Assembly: GCA_023512835.1 (NCBI GenBank)
Contig: JAKCVP010000022.1
Location: forward strand, 62,001 to 126,000
Reading direction: 5' to 3'
Source of the DNA: Taxillus chinensis
Taxonomy: Eukaryota; Streptophyta; Magnoliopsida; Santalales; Loranthaceae
Length of the DNA stretch: 64,000 bases
Under the pieces are notes generated by a model. The model made no database searches and was not told the DNA's origin. It was given only the letters and a program-made list of their open reading frames with translations. Each line of letters starts with the position of its first letter. Position 1 is the first letter of the stretch. Below are positions 32,143 through 42,198 of the stretch, piece by piece. The position numbers and the translations under genes were made by a program.

Positions 32143-34316
32143 ATGGATGCCAAGGTAAGTCATGCTGTTCACCTTTCTTTGTCTCTGCCCTCTGTCAATG
32201 CCGCTGTTGCTCCTTGTCGAGTGCCACTGTCGTTGGCCGGCCTCGTCCATCTCATCTTGGGGCATTCGCCCTAGATGACAGACATCACTACCTTTTCTCA
32301 TCCAATGTACTGTGTACTGATCAAGCACCACAGCCTCATCGTCCTCTTCGGGCTCTGAAGGTCCGCGATGAGAATCTTCCTCCCAATGTACTCCAAGGCA
32401 AGACTCTGCAGCACTCCCGTCACAAGTCATCACCGGCTCTATCCACACTTGCGCAGAATGGTGCGCTGAAGAATGGGGCCAAGCGTGCAGCCTTTGCGGA
32501 TGTTAGCAACACGTCACACGCACTGCAGCCGATTCAGGGAGGTGTCGCTCTCAATCAAAAGTCCAACAACCTTGTCGTGAAGGAGAAGCTACTTCAAGAG
32601 GTCGCAAAGCCCGCCGCACTTCAACGTCCTGCTCAAAGACCTCTGTCTGTCACAGGTCTTAAAGGTTTCTTCAACAACTTGACCTCGGGCAATGCCGCAG
32701 CAAAGACGTCATCTCAGGAGGCCCCGGCAGCCCTACAGCCTACTCTCCACAAGAAGCAGACCACTGTCTTCCGCGAGACCGATCAATCTGGCGTTAGCAT
32801 TGCCCCAGAACCCAAGAACTTGTCCAGACCTATCGCGAGAAGAAACACGACATCCATTGCCACTTCACAACAGCCTTCTCTTCAGGATGAGGTACTGGCA
32901 GAGTTGATCATAAGCTCACCCCGTCCTATGAGCTCTCATTCTGCGTTTCACGACGCACAGAGTGAGCCCTCGAAACTTCCCGAGATCATAGAAGCATCGT
33001 CTCCGGCCATTGAGGCATTCGAGGTCCTCACAGAGGTCCAAGAAGACAAGGAGAATGCCAAAGTCACTGCTCCCCAGGATGCTCTTGAGCCAGAAGTCAA
33101 GGGCATACTTCCTGAGGACGAAAATGCCGTCGTCGCACGCTCAGTTGTCAGTCGTCGTTCAGAAGCTAGCGAGAACTGGGATTATGCCTATGACGAGGAT
33201 GAAGAAGATGGCTACACTACTATGCGCTCCCTGAAGTCACGCGGCGACTACACCACAGGTCACTCCACCGTCGTGTTGGCGCCCAGATTGACAGCTCGTG
33301 TCGAACAAGAGCTTGTCGAAGCTGAGATTGCTGTTGCATCCGCGAAATCTACTAATGAACTCGAAGAAGATGAGTCCTGGGACACTTCTATGGTGGCAGA
33401 ATATGGCAAGGAGATCTTTGATTACATGAAGACTCTCGAGGTAAATACAGTATTGCATCTCGCTCTGCAATGAGCTAACAGATTGACACAGATGCGCATG
33501 CTTCCAAATGCTTACTACATGGACAATCAGACCGAGGTCCAGTGGTCAATGCGATCCGTCTTGATGGACTGGCTCGTGCAGGTGCACTATCGCTTCAACC
33601 TTCTTCCGGAGACGCTGTTCCTCACTGTCAACTATATTGACCGCTTCTTGTCTTGCAAGGTTGTATCTCTAGGCAAGTTGCAGCTTGTTGGCGCCACTGC
33701 AATCTTCGTTGCCGCGAAGTATGAAGAGATCAACTGTCCATCTGTCCAGGAGATCGTCTACATGGTCGACAATGGTTACACCATTGACGAAATCCTCAAG
33801 GCCGAACGCTTCATGTTGTCGATGCTGCAATTCGAACTCGGCTGGCCTGGTCCTATGAGCTTCCTGCGAAGAATCAGCAAGGCTGATGATTACGATCTTG
33901 AGACGCGTACACTTGCCAAATACTTTCTTGAAATCACCATCATGGACGAGCGTTTTGTTGGCAGCCCTCCGAGTTACACCGCCGCCGCTTCGCATTGCTT
34001 GGCCCGCATGATCCTCAAGAAAGGTGGATGGACGCAGAAGCACGTCTACTACTCTGGATACACATATTCTCAGCTGCAAAGCTGCCTCACCACCTTGGTG
34101 TCCTGCTGCGAAGACCCTCAAAAGCACCATAGCGCGGTATATGACAAGTACATGGACAAGCGTTTCAAGCGTGCCTCGGTCTATGTTCGCGATCAAATGG
34201 TCATGGGCTTCCGTCTGCCACGCAACCCACGTCCAAGTCAATTGGAAGGCTTGGGAGAGGACTCCGACCTTGTGGAACAATTTCCTGCTTCCCACCAATC
34301 TCTTGTGGCAGCTTAA
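32143..34316 (+). CDS. nimE: G2/mitotic B-type cyclin (NimE/Cdc13-like), 647 aa
   Basis: Regulatory subunit of the mitotic CDK. Three exons: 32143-32154 (only MDAK), 32334-33440 and 33492-34316. Intron 1 is long (179 nt, GTAAGT to CACAG); intron 2 is 51 nt. The cyclin box runs through the last 270 residues: MDNQTEVQWSMRSVLMDWLV, FLTVNYIDRFLSCKVV, AAKYEEINCPSVQE, then the cyclin C domain up to RPSQLEG. The N-terminal half is disordered and carries degradation signals: a destruction-box-like RAAFADVSN (32484-32510, with Phe where Leu is usual) and a KEN box (33049-33057). The tiny first exon is inferred from the ATG-donor pair and reading phase, so the first four residues are less certain than the rest. 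Assignment to B-type cyclin is firm. Confidence 0.93.
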
Positions 34317-35010
34317 GATCACCTGCATGACGAAGGACTTCACTGCCCGACCTCTTCGACATTTGCATGATCCATCCCAGTAGCTTGGGACGGCGCAACT
34401 AACGACACATTTTACTTATGCATGATTACGACATCTCATTGTTTCGAGTATTTTTGACTCATTGCAAGGCGTTGGAGGAGAGCTGCGTCGAGTTGAGACA
34501 TGGACGCATAATTTCGTATAAGATCTCTTGGTTTAGAGCGTCTCGCTCTGGCGCTTACTTGGGAGAGATGACTGAACGACCCCAACGATGGAACCCCAAT
34601 GTGGCGGAAAATGCGAAAAGGCTACTGTCCGAGTGACACTGCACGCTCTTGGACCTAGACTGCCTCGATCTCCTTTGTTCATAGTCCTGCAATGCAGATG
34701 CGCTTCCGCAATTGAGCCAAGCAGCCCTGATCACTTGCTCCCATCTATAACCATTACAAGTAATGGCCTAGTCGCCCGCATTTTTGCCATCTGATCATAA
34801 ATTGCGATTGATCTGCATGACCGCAGACATGATTTTCAAAGCTAGAGCGCCGGCTACGCTCACATATAGGGACCATCACTCAACCTGTCTCGCATTGACG
34901 ACCATCTCGAGCAATGCAGATGGAGAACGTTTTGCGCGGCGAGGGTCGGCACAATCGCTTTATTGTGATACTTGTAGATATTGCGCCTGCACTCTCGGGC
35001 ATATCAGCTG
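34317..35010. other. Convergent intergenic region
   Basis: About 700 bp between the stops of cyclin B and LSM3. No coding or structural signal seen. Confidence 0.5.
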
Positions 35011-35478
35011 TCATGCTGCTGTGGCTGCGGCATTGGGAGCTATGAGGACTACGGAGTCGCCTGCGAGTGTGTCAATCACAAGGTCTCGTTCGATCAGATA
35101 CCATGATTTACTTACCACGAACAAACAACATGTCTAGTTGCTTTTTTACAGTCTGCAGAGTGATCAGCACTTGCTCTTATCCTGCCAGCGCAAATCACGG
35201 TACCTTGACATTCTCAATGTCTTCATCCTCTTCGTCACCGACCATGTATATCGTCTCCTCGCATTCGCCGAGTATCAGATTGCAATGGGAATCGTATGCC
35301 TGCGTCGAGTTGTTAGTCTGGATCAATCGAGTTGGGGAGCAATGCACCATACGTGAAGTCTGCCCTTGAGCTCGCGATCGCCTCTGAGCTTGACGAAGAC
35401 CGTCTCATCTAGCAGGAGTCGCACCAGATCGAGAGGCTCATTGGAAGCGCTGAGCTTTGCATCCCCGGTGTCGGCCAT
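35011..35478 (-). CDS. LSM3: U6 snRNA-associated Sm-like protein LSm3, 102 aa, four exons
   Basis: Subunit of the Lsm2-8 ring (U6 snRNP, nucleus) and the Lsm1-7 ring (mRNA decay, cytoplasm). Exons: 35478-35353, 35299-35204, 35152-35116 and 35060-35011. The introns are 53, 51 and 55 nt with GT...AG ends. The protein has the human LSM3 length (102 aa). The Sm1 motif spans the first junction ([28 protein letters not shown] joined to [16 protein letters not shown]). The Sm2 motif crosses the third intron (MLFVRG joined to DSVVLIAP). It ends in a short Ala-rich tail. Because the longest exon is 42 codons, the gene is easily missed by frame scanning. It diverges from the GTPBP1-like gene with 360 bp between ATGs. 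Confidence 0.95.
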
Positions 35479-35838
35479 GTTTGCGACGCTCAAATATGCT
35501 ACGCGCCGGGGGTCCATCGTGACAAAGCACGAGTTGAGGTCGACCTTGATGTCTTGGCGCGAGTCAGACATGCAGCGAGCTAAGCCCGATGAGGCCAATG
35601 ATTCGATGCTGCGGTCATGCACAGCGTGCGGCGACTGTCAACTTGAGATGACATTGCTCACGTTGACTCTGTGAAAGTCATACTATTTACTGCTCTGCCA
35701 CAGGTACCGCCACTCTTCCTATGTATGCGCATCCTTCTGCATAGCGCGCGTCAATTCCGTGTCTTCCTCGCTATCGATACCCCACATCTCAACTTGCCGC
35801 GCCTTCGCTAGCCCCTCTATACATCATCGCAATAGACT
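35479..35838. promoter_or_regulatory. Bidirectional promoter of LSM3 and the GTPBP1-like gene
   Basis: 360 bp between two diverging ATGs, so both 5' UTRs and promoters must lie here. No clear TATA box was recognised. Confidence 0.6.
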
Positions 35839-37945
35839 ATGTCCAACAGACCTCAGAAGCCAACGGCTGCTGACAGGCGGCGGGGTGAGAGTGTATGATA
35901 CAGAGCCTACCGCTTTAGCTGTGCGCAAACTCGTCCTGACATTGCTTAGGCCCTCAGTGACTTTGCAGAATACGTAAACCAACAGGCCGCTAAGCGCACA
36001 CCCTTTCAACCCTTTGGCAGCCATGCGCAGACATCCAAAGGCTCTCATCCGATATCAGAGGAACATGAAGAACTATCGATATTAGACGACCTCAACCTTG
36101 CGGACGAGGGCCCACCTGTCAAGCTGAAACAATTGCTTCTCGAGCCGAACGAGGACAATGACGCGGCATTGACCAATCTCTTCAACGCGCGCCTTCTCGA
36201 GGGCCATGGCGAAACAATCTTCGACATTGGCTTGGAAGATAGTGGAGATCCCATGATGTTCACACTGGATGAGTACAGGGCTGCGTATGCGCGCGTAGAA
36301 GCATTCGCCACACAGACGAATGCTGATTGCAGAATACTCATGACCAAAGGAGTTGGGGGTGAATACGAGGTCGGCGAGACCGAGGGTAACAACAAGACAA
36401 CACATTGCACAGGGAAGATCATGATACGGCGGCGACCCGAAAGTATTGACGATGTCATCGAGACTCGGATAGCTGTCGTGGGCAATGTTGATGCTGGCAA
36501 GAGCACCATGCTGGGTGTGCTTGTCAAGGGCGGTCTAGATGACGGTAGGGGAAAAGCGCGCGTGAATCTTTTCAGACACAAGCACGAGATTGAGAGCGGC
36601 AGGACTAGCTCTGTTGGCATGGAAATCATGGGATTCGATCCCAAAGGCGAAGTCGTGAGCTCCACAGTTCCAGGCCGGAAACTGTCATGGGAGGAAATTG
36701 GAAAACGCTCTGTAAGCGGAACTCTTAAGCCAACTGCTTGACACAATGCGCTGACCGGCATGCAGGCCAAAGTCATCTCTTTCACTGACCTTGCCGGACA
36801 CGAGCGATACCTACGTACCACTGTATTTGGAATGCTGAGCAGCGAGCCCAACTACTGTCTACTCATGGTAGCAGCTAATAATGGTCTCATTGGAATGAGT
36901 AAAGAGCACTTGGGTATTGCGCTAGCATTGAACGTACCGGTGATGGTCGTCGTCACCAAGATCGATATTTGCCCACCTCAGATTCTGCAGCAGACAATCG
37001 CGCAGTTGACGAAGATACTGAGGTCGCCAGGCGCAAGGAAAATACCGATATTCATCAAGGGTCGTGAGGATTGCATAAATACCGCTGTAAGTTTACTGTA
37101 CGTTTATTGAGATGCGCAATACTCACAGAGTATAGACACAATTCGTCAGTCAGCGGATATGTCCGGTCTTTCAGGTCTCAAATGTAACCGGTGAAAGCCT
37201 GTCTCTCGTCCGTGAATTCCTCAACATCCTTCCGCATCACGGGAACTACGACGCACAAGCCCCCTTCGAGTTTCACGTCAACGATACATTCTCAGTGCCG
37301 TTTGTAGGCACTGTAGTATCGGGAGTGGTCAAGTCTGGCGTGATATACGCCGGAGACACCATTTTAATAGGTCCTGACGGTCTGGGCCAATTCCAAAGTA
37401 CAACAATCCGCTCCATCGAGCGAAAACGAATATCAGTGCCAGTGTGCAGTGCTGGCCAGAGCGCGTCATTTGCTTTGAAGCGAGTGAGGAGGAAAGAAGT
37501 TCGGAAAGGCATGGTCGTATTGCCGAAGCCTGTGTCAGATGAGAAACAGGCGCAGCCCAAGGTCTATCGGGAGTTTGTCGCCGAGGTCCTGATCCTGAGT
37601 CACGCGACAACCATCAAGACCAAATATCAAGCAATGCTACACGTAGGCCCCGTATCACAGACATGTGCCATCATCGACATTGACCGGAGCTACATTCGGA
37701 CTGGTGATCGAGCGACTGTAGCATTTCGCTTCGTTCAACGTCCAGAATACCTCGCCAAAGGCGACCGGATATTGTTCCGCGAAGGAAGAACGAAGGGGCT
37801 TGGAATTGTCAAGGAGTTGGGATACGACCCAAGTAAGCCATTGGGCGGCCTAAGACCTGGCAACGAGAACGGTGCAGAGAAGACTTCTGAATCTGAGCCA
37901 GCAGCAGCGCCTGCTAACGGCAGCCCAGTAGCGGCTCATGGCTAA
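35839..37945 (+). CDS. GTPBP1/GTPBP2-family translational GTPase, 648 aa
   Basis: EF-Tu-like GTPase related to animal GTPBP1, which acts in mRNA surveillance and rescue of translation. Four exons: 35839-35892, 35950-36711, 36766-37086 and 37136-37945, all joined in phase 0 by introns of 57, 54 and 49 nt. G1 is GNVDAGKST (36481-36507), G3 is DLAGHERY and G4 is TKID. Other family blocks are [37 protein letters not shown], and in domains 2-3 [15 protein letters not shown], then [10 protein letters not shown]. The first exon (18 codons) is inferred from the only ATG and donor giving the right phase (GTATGA) and is less certain. The C-terminal 40 residues are Ala/Glu-rich. Confidence 0.93.
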
Positions 37946-38231
37946 CCGTCGGTCCTAGAAGCGTGGTGTCCGATGTACACCACAAAAGACGAGATACCAA
38001 TGCTGAAGCAGTTTCGTCTGATCATAGACGAGTCATAGATTAATGCGTGATCACTTAGCATCTATGTGTTGAGTATCGTCTGATGTGATTGTAAAAGATT
38101 TCGTTCCGTCGTGATTCCTTCCCAAAGTTGTGCTCCCACTTTCACAACTAAATGAATCGTTCCTGCCAATTGTCGAAAAAAGACTTTTGGTCACGTACGC
38201 ACTTACCCTATAAGCCTGAAAGACATTCGTC

Positions 38232-38834
38232 ATGCTCCCAGTCTTTTCTACCAAAGAAAGTCGAGTTCAATCTTCCCCAACAAGAATGAAACGCACAACT
38301 TCGCAAACGCCTCTCTTGAGCAATAAAAAGGCGAGACGCCACGATGCCAGCGACAGCGAAGAAGATATTGAGCGCACTCCGTCTTGCCGCACTGTCCAAG
38401 TCCACGCTCCGACAAGGTCGAGAACAACATCTCCCGCACATTCGCAACGGAGCACCGTACGCCGCGTATCTACACATATGATGTCTGTCTCGTCGCTCCG
38501 TGCCTTTCCTACTCCACCTGGAACAGACGGCTACATGACCGATACCGAAAATAGCGTCAGGAGCCTGTCGCCACGACGATCATTCGACCCCACCGAGCGA
38601 CTGCATGATGACCCAAGCGTCAGTGATCAAAATCTTATGTCACGATTGGCAGATGCCGTTGGGTCCGAGAGTGGTTGGTCCACGAGGCAAAGGCTCATAT
38701 ACCATGAGACTGATGAAGATACCGATCTAGCCCGGATAATTGGAGCTGCTGTGGTCACGATTGTAATTGGATTCATATGGATTGTCATCATATTGAACTG
38801 GACTGGTTGGCTAGGGGTGAGAGAATATGAATAG
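38232..38834 (+). CDS. Small Ser/Arg-rich protein with one C-terminal membrane segment, 200 aa
   Basis: I do not recognise a family. The first 150 residues are Ser/Thr/Arg-rich and probably disordered, with several SP/TP sites (SPTRMKR, AFPTPPGTDG, RSLSPRRS). A strongly hydrophobic segment, IIGAAVVTIVIGFIWIVIIL, lies about 13 residues from the end, so the protein should be tail-anchored with its N-terminus in the cytosol. The first ATG is at 38232; a second in-frame ATG at 38286 (MKRTTSQTPLLSNKKARR) also looks reasonable. Single exon. Confidence 0.66.
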   Translation: MLPVFSTKESRVQSSPTRMKRTTSQTPLLSNKKARRHDASDSEEDIERTPSCRTVQVHAPTRSRTTSPAHSQRSTVRRVSTHMMSVSSLRAFPTPPGTDGYMTDTENSVRSLSPRRSFDPTERLHDDPSVSDQNLMSRLADAVGSESGWSTRQRLIYHETDEDTDLARIIGAAVVTIVIGFIWIVIILNWTGWLGVREYE

Positions 38835-39769
38835 ACGTCATGCAAGGAAGGTAGTGGGACGTGTCCGTATACCGAAGGCGTGGTGTAAAGCGCCAGTCAT
38901 GCACGTCGCATATTGTCTGTATACTGAACAAGTTTGAAGTGGCAAGGCTTAAAACTGTCCCAAAGGCAGCCAAGTGTTTGTGGAAGCACTAGTCATGCTT
39001 ATCTTGATCAGGTCTGAAGTTGAAAATTGCACACTTCAGTCCCACGGCAGTCAAGACACAATCTTTGGAGCTTGGGCCGGGCATTTTGAGACAACAGGAC
39101 ATTGAGAGCCTCGCTTATAAGCCCCGATCAAACGGTATGGGTATGGAAGCCGCTGCGCGAACATGGCTGACGTATGGATGGAGGATCAGAGCTGGTCGTT
39201 CCTCCTTGTAGGACAAGCAAAGCTGTTGCTCTTTGATATGATCGATAGGTAAAAAAAAATGTAGCTATTCGCGTTGAAGGTAGCGATGCTATGTGAAGAG
39301 TCGAGGACAGAAGTGCATTTAGATCCAGCCACGGAGCAAGACACATGCCAAGACGCAGACAGAAATGATCGTGATCGGGAAATAGTCATGGCGCCACAGC
39401 AGCTGTGGCGCACGTCTCGAAGTAGTGCAACTGATGAGCGTCGAAGCTTTGAGCGCATACGTGCACGAGGCGAGTGCTGGAAATCTGTGCAATTCGCAAC
39501 GACAAAAAAAAGATCTTGCAGTCGGACTCTTGTTCCCAGTCTGTTTGCAAATCGCCAGCATTGCATCTGCAGACATGGGGATCAGAATCAGCGCCGGCAA
39601 ATGAGAGCCAGCGACATCCGAGGCGGCCGTTGAGCTAGTCTATGGCAGGTAATCAGCAAACCAGGGTCAAGACTTCACTTCTTCACTCCCTCAGCCAAGG
39701 CAATGCACACTACAGTACCCGCAGTCTGTAGTCCTACACCCCATCAACGCGCCCTGCATAAGGACAGGG
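38835..39769. other. Intergenic region upstream of FEX, no gene recognised
   Basis: 935 bp with only short unconvincing frames on both strands. It lies between two same-direction genes and would include the FEX promoter. Confidence 0.5.
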
Positions 39770-41107
39770 ATGGCGCTGTCGAACAGTGATCCGCCAGTTC
39801 CACCGCAGACTGCAGCCCAGAATCGGCACTGGTGGAGCCAACCAGATGGCGATTTGACGGAACTTACGGCGCCGGTCCCAGCACGCGACGACACGGACGA
39901 TTGGATCAAAGAGCAGCATCTGGAGTCGGAAGAGGATAAAGCGAAGCGTCAAAGCCAGCCCAATGCTCTGGCTACTCAGCTTTACATCTACAGCTACTTG
40001 ATTTTCTTCTCCATTCTCGGGACTCTGGCTCGACTTGGCGTGCAATGGCTGACCTTTTACCCTGGTGCACCCGTCACATTCTCCAATGTATGGGCGAATG
40101 TTAGCGGTACAATTGTCATGGGCTTCCTATCAGAGGACCGGCAGCTTTTCCGCGAAGAATGGGGCACACGCCCTGCAGAGCGTCAGAGAGCTGAGAGAGA
40201 CAAGTCACCTGAAGAACTGAAGGCGGCGCACGGGAAGGTGAAGAAGACGATTCCGCTGTTCATTGGCCTAGCTACTGGCTTCTGCGGAAGCTTCACGAGT
40301 TTCTCAACGTTTATGAGGGATGTCTTCTTCGCTCTGGCGAACATGATGCCTACACCTATTGATCACCCTGGCGCCGTGGGCTTATCGCCCACTTCCACCG
40401 TGCAGAGAAATGGGGGCTATAGTTTTATGGCTGTTGTCGACGTCATCGCTGTCACGACTGCAATGTGCTTGGGCGCGCTCTTCTTCGGTGCACATATTGC
40501 TGTGGCATTGGAAAAGATCACACCGACCTTACCTTTTCGGCTCGTTAGGCGGTTTGTGGACCCCGCCGTTCTAGTGCTAGGACCTGGATGTTGGCTGGGC
40601 GCTGTCTTGCTCAGCATCTTTCCGCCTGACAGACCTGAGGGCCCTCAAGGACGAGCGAGTTGGAACATGGAGGAGTGGCGGGGTGAAGTGCTGTTTGCGC
40701 TTGTGTTCGCTCCAATTGGGTGCCTGCTTAGGTACTACATGAGCTTGAAGCTAAACAGCCTAGTACCGTCGTTTCCACTGGGGACGTTTGTGGTAAACAT
40801 GTTCGGAACCGCTGTCCTGAGCGTGTGCTACAGCATACAGCATGTACCGCTTGCGTCTGCGGGAGGGCTGATAGGTGGCGGGCTCGTGGGATGCCAGGTA
40901 CTTCAAGGAATTGAAGATGGCTTCAATGGCTGTCTGACAACGGTGAGCACGCTTGCGCTGGAACTCGGGACGCTGCGAAGAAAGCATGCTTACTTGTACG
41001 GCTTGACAAGCGTCCTTGTTGGCCTTGCACTGACAGTAGTGATCATGGGAAGCGTCAAGTGGACCATTGGTTTCCAGTCCGCGGCGTGCGTCACTGGTAG
41101 ATACTGA
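39770..41107 (+). CDS. FEX1: Fluoride exporter FEX (fused tandem CrcB/Fluc domains), 445 aa
   Basis: Plasma-membrane protein that lets fluoride leave the cell. It has two homologous CrcB-type halves in one chain. The first half contains LGTLARLGVQWL, then GLATGFCGSFTSFSTFMRDV. The second contains GCLLRYYMSLKLNSLVPSFP, FPLGTFVVNMFGTAVLS and DGFNGCLTTVSTLALELGTL. The conserved G-(F/C)-x-G-x-(F/L)-T-(S/T)-x-S-T segments line the pore in the family. Eight to nine hydrophobic helices are visible, with a charged cytosolic N-terminus (residues 1-70) and a loop near 150. Intronless. The ATG at 39770 is the first in frame. Length suits fungal FEX proteins. Confidence 0.95.
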   Translation: MALSNSDPPVPPQTAAQNRHWWSQPDGDLTELTAPVPARDDTDDWIKEQHLESEEDKAKRQSQPNALATQLYIYSYLIFFSILGTLARLGVQWLTFYPGAPVTFSNVWANVSGTIVMGFLSEDRQLFREEWGTRPAERQRAERDKSPEELKAAHGKVKKTIPLFIGLATGFCGSFTSFSTFMRDVFFALANMMPTPIDHPGAVGLSPTSTVQRNGGYSFMAVVDVIAVTTAMCLGALFFGAHIAVALEKITPTLPFRLVRRFVDPAVLVLGPGCWLGAVLLSIFPPDRPEGPQGRASWNMEEWRGEVLFALVFAPIGCLLRYYMSLKLNSLVPSFPLGTFVVNMFGTAVLSVCYSIQHVPLASAGGLIGGGLVGCQVLQGIEDGFNGCLTTVSTLALELGTLRRKHAYLYGLTSVLVGLALTVVIMGSVKWTIGFQSAACVTGRY

Positions 41108-41149
41108 GGCTCGAATACGACGCCGCTGCATGACAAGTTGTAGACTGGC

Positions 41150-41661
41150 TCAGGCTTCTTCGTCAAACGATAAGGCGATAGCCTTCTTCTTCTTCGGCTT
41201 CTTTTGCTCCTTTGTCTCACTGCTTTGCTCTGGAGTTGGCTCGGAGTCGTCCGTGCCTCCAATTTTGACAGCTTTGCGCTTTCGGGGTAAAGTGTGACGC
41301 TCTGTCAGCTTTTGTGGCGCTGTACCACCCTTGGACTTCGTAGCAATCTCTGCGGGTGCTGCCTCGCCAGGGACAGGGACGGGGACCTCGTCTGTCTCAG
41401 ACGCCTTCACCATGGCCTCATACTCCTCCCTAGACAGAGTGTTGCTCTCCTCGTCAACATAGGTAGGACCGTCATCGTCGTCGGCGTCCCGAGCCTTCTT
41501 GGGCCGATTCCGCTGAATTTGATGGCGTCCATCATCTGGCGGCGCGTTCCCCCTCAGGCGCTTGAGAAAGGCCGGTTCCTGCTTCTCTAGGGCCGTGTTA
41601 GTAATGAAACAACAGAGCCGGCGCAAATAACGCTACCGTAGCTTAATTTTTCGCCGGGCAT
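41150..41661 (-). CDS. DUF4604 family protein, 153 aa, two exons
   Basis: Short conserved eukaryotic protein of unknown function. Exon 1 is 41661-41637 (MPGEKLSY plus one base) and exon 2 is 41586-41150; the 50-nt intron has donor GTAGCG, branch CTAAC and acceptor CTAG. Splicing produces LSYEKQEPAFLKRLRG, the signature start of DUF4604. A central DDDDGPTYVDEESNTLSREE is also typical. The second half is Lys/Glu/Ala-rich with basic patches (PRKRKAVKIG, KKPKKKKAIALSFDEEA), suggesting nuclear location. It converges on FEX, with only 42 bp between the stops. Confidence 0.88.
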
Positions 41662-42198
41662 GATTGGCGTGCAATCTAATACAAGCGTGGTACCATGACC
41701 ATCAGCCACCTGAAGCTGCACACATGATCAGGGTCGCCGCGGAAGAACATCGGAGCTAAATTAGAGCAGGGGCTTTGGCTTTAGCGCTACAGCTTCCAAT
41801 TCGACGATCTCCTAATATCGCGTCTCCTATGCAAGTAGCCACCCGTGCCACCAACCTGCTCTCTTCACAACCTGCTGCCAAGCATGTTCTGATCCTTCTG
41901 ACGTTTCCCATCCGCTCCTCCTGAACACGCGCTGCAAAGCATCACATTCTTTATCCTTCTACTCATGCGATTGCGACATCTCTAGCTCGGCATCCTTCTA
42001 GATCTCCCAGCGCCGAGTCCCTCGTCCTCCTCTCCCTCCCTAATTTTCCCACTCCGCCAACCCTCGCCCGCCCTCTTCTACTCTTTGATGTCCCGCCGCG
42101 AATCCTCAGACTCGGTGTCCTTATAGTCCAATGCAATAAAGCGGCCAGAGCCTACTCAGCTTCACATAGCGGGCCCACACCCGTCGGCCGTTCCCCCA
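41662..42198. promoter_or_regulatory. Divergent promoter of the DUF4604 and mannosyltransferase genes
   Basis: 537 bp between two diverging ATGs. A long pyrimidine-rich tract on the plus strand (about 41985-42090) lies just upstream of the mannosyltransferase start, as often in fungal promoters. Confidence 0.55.
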
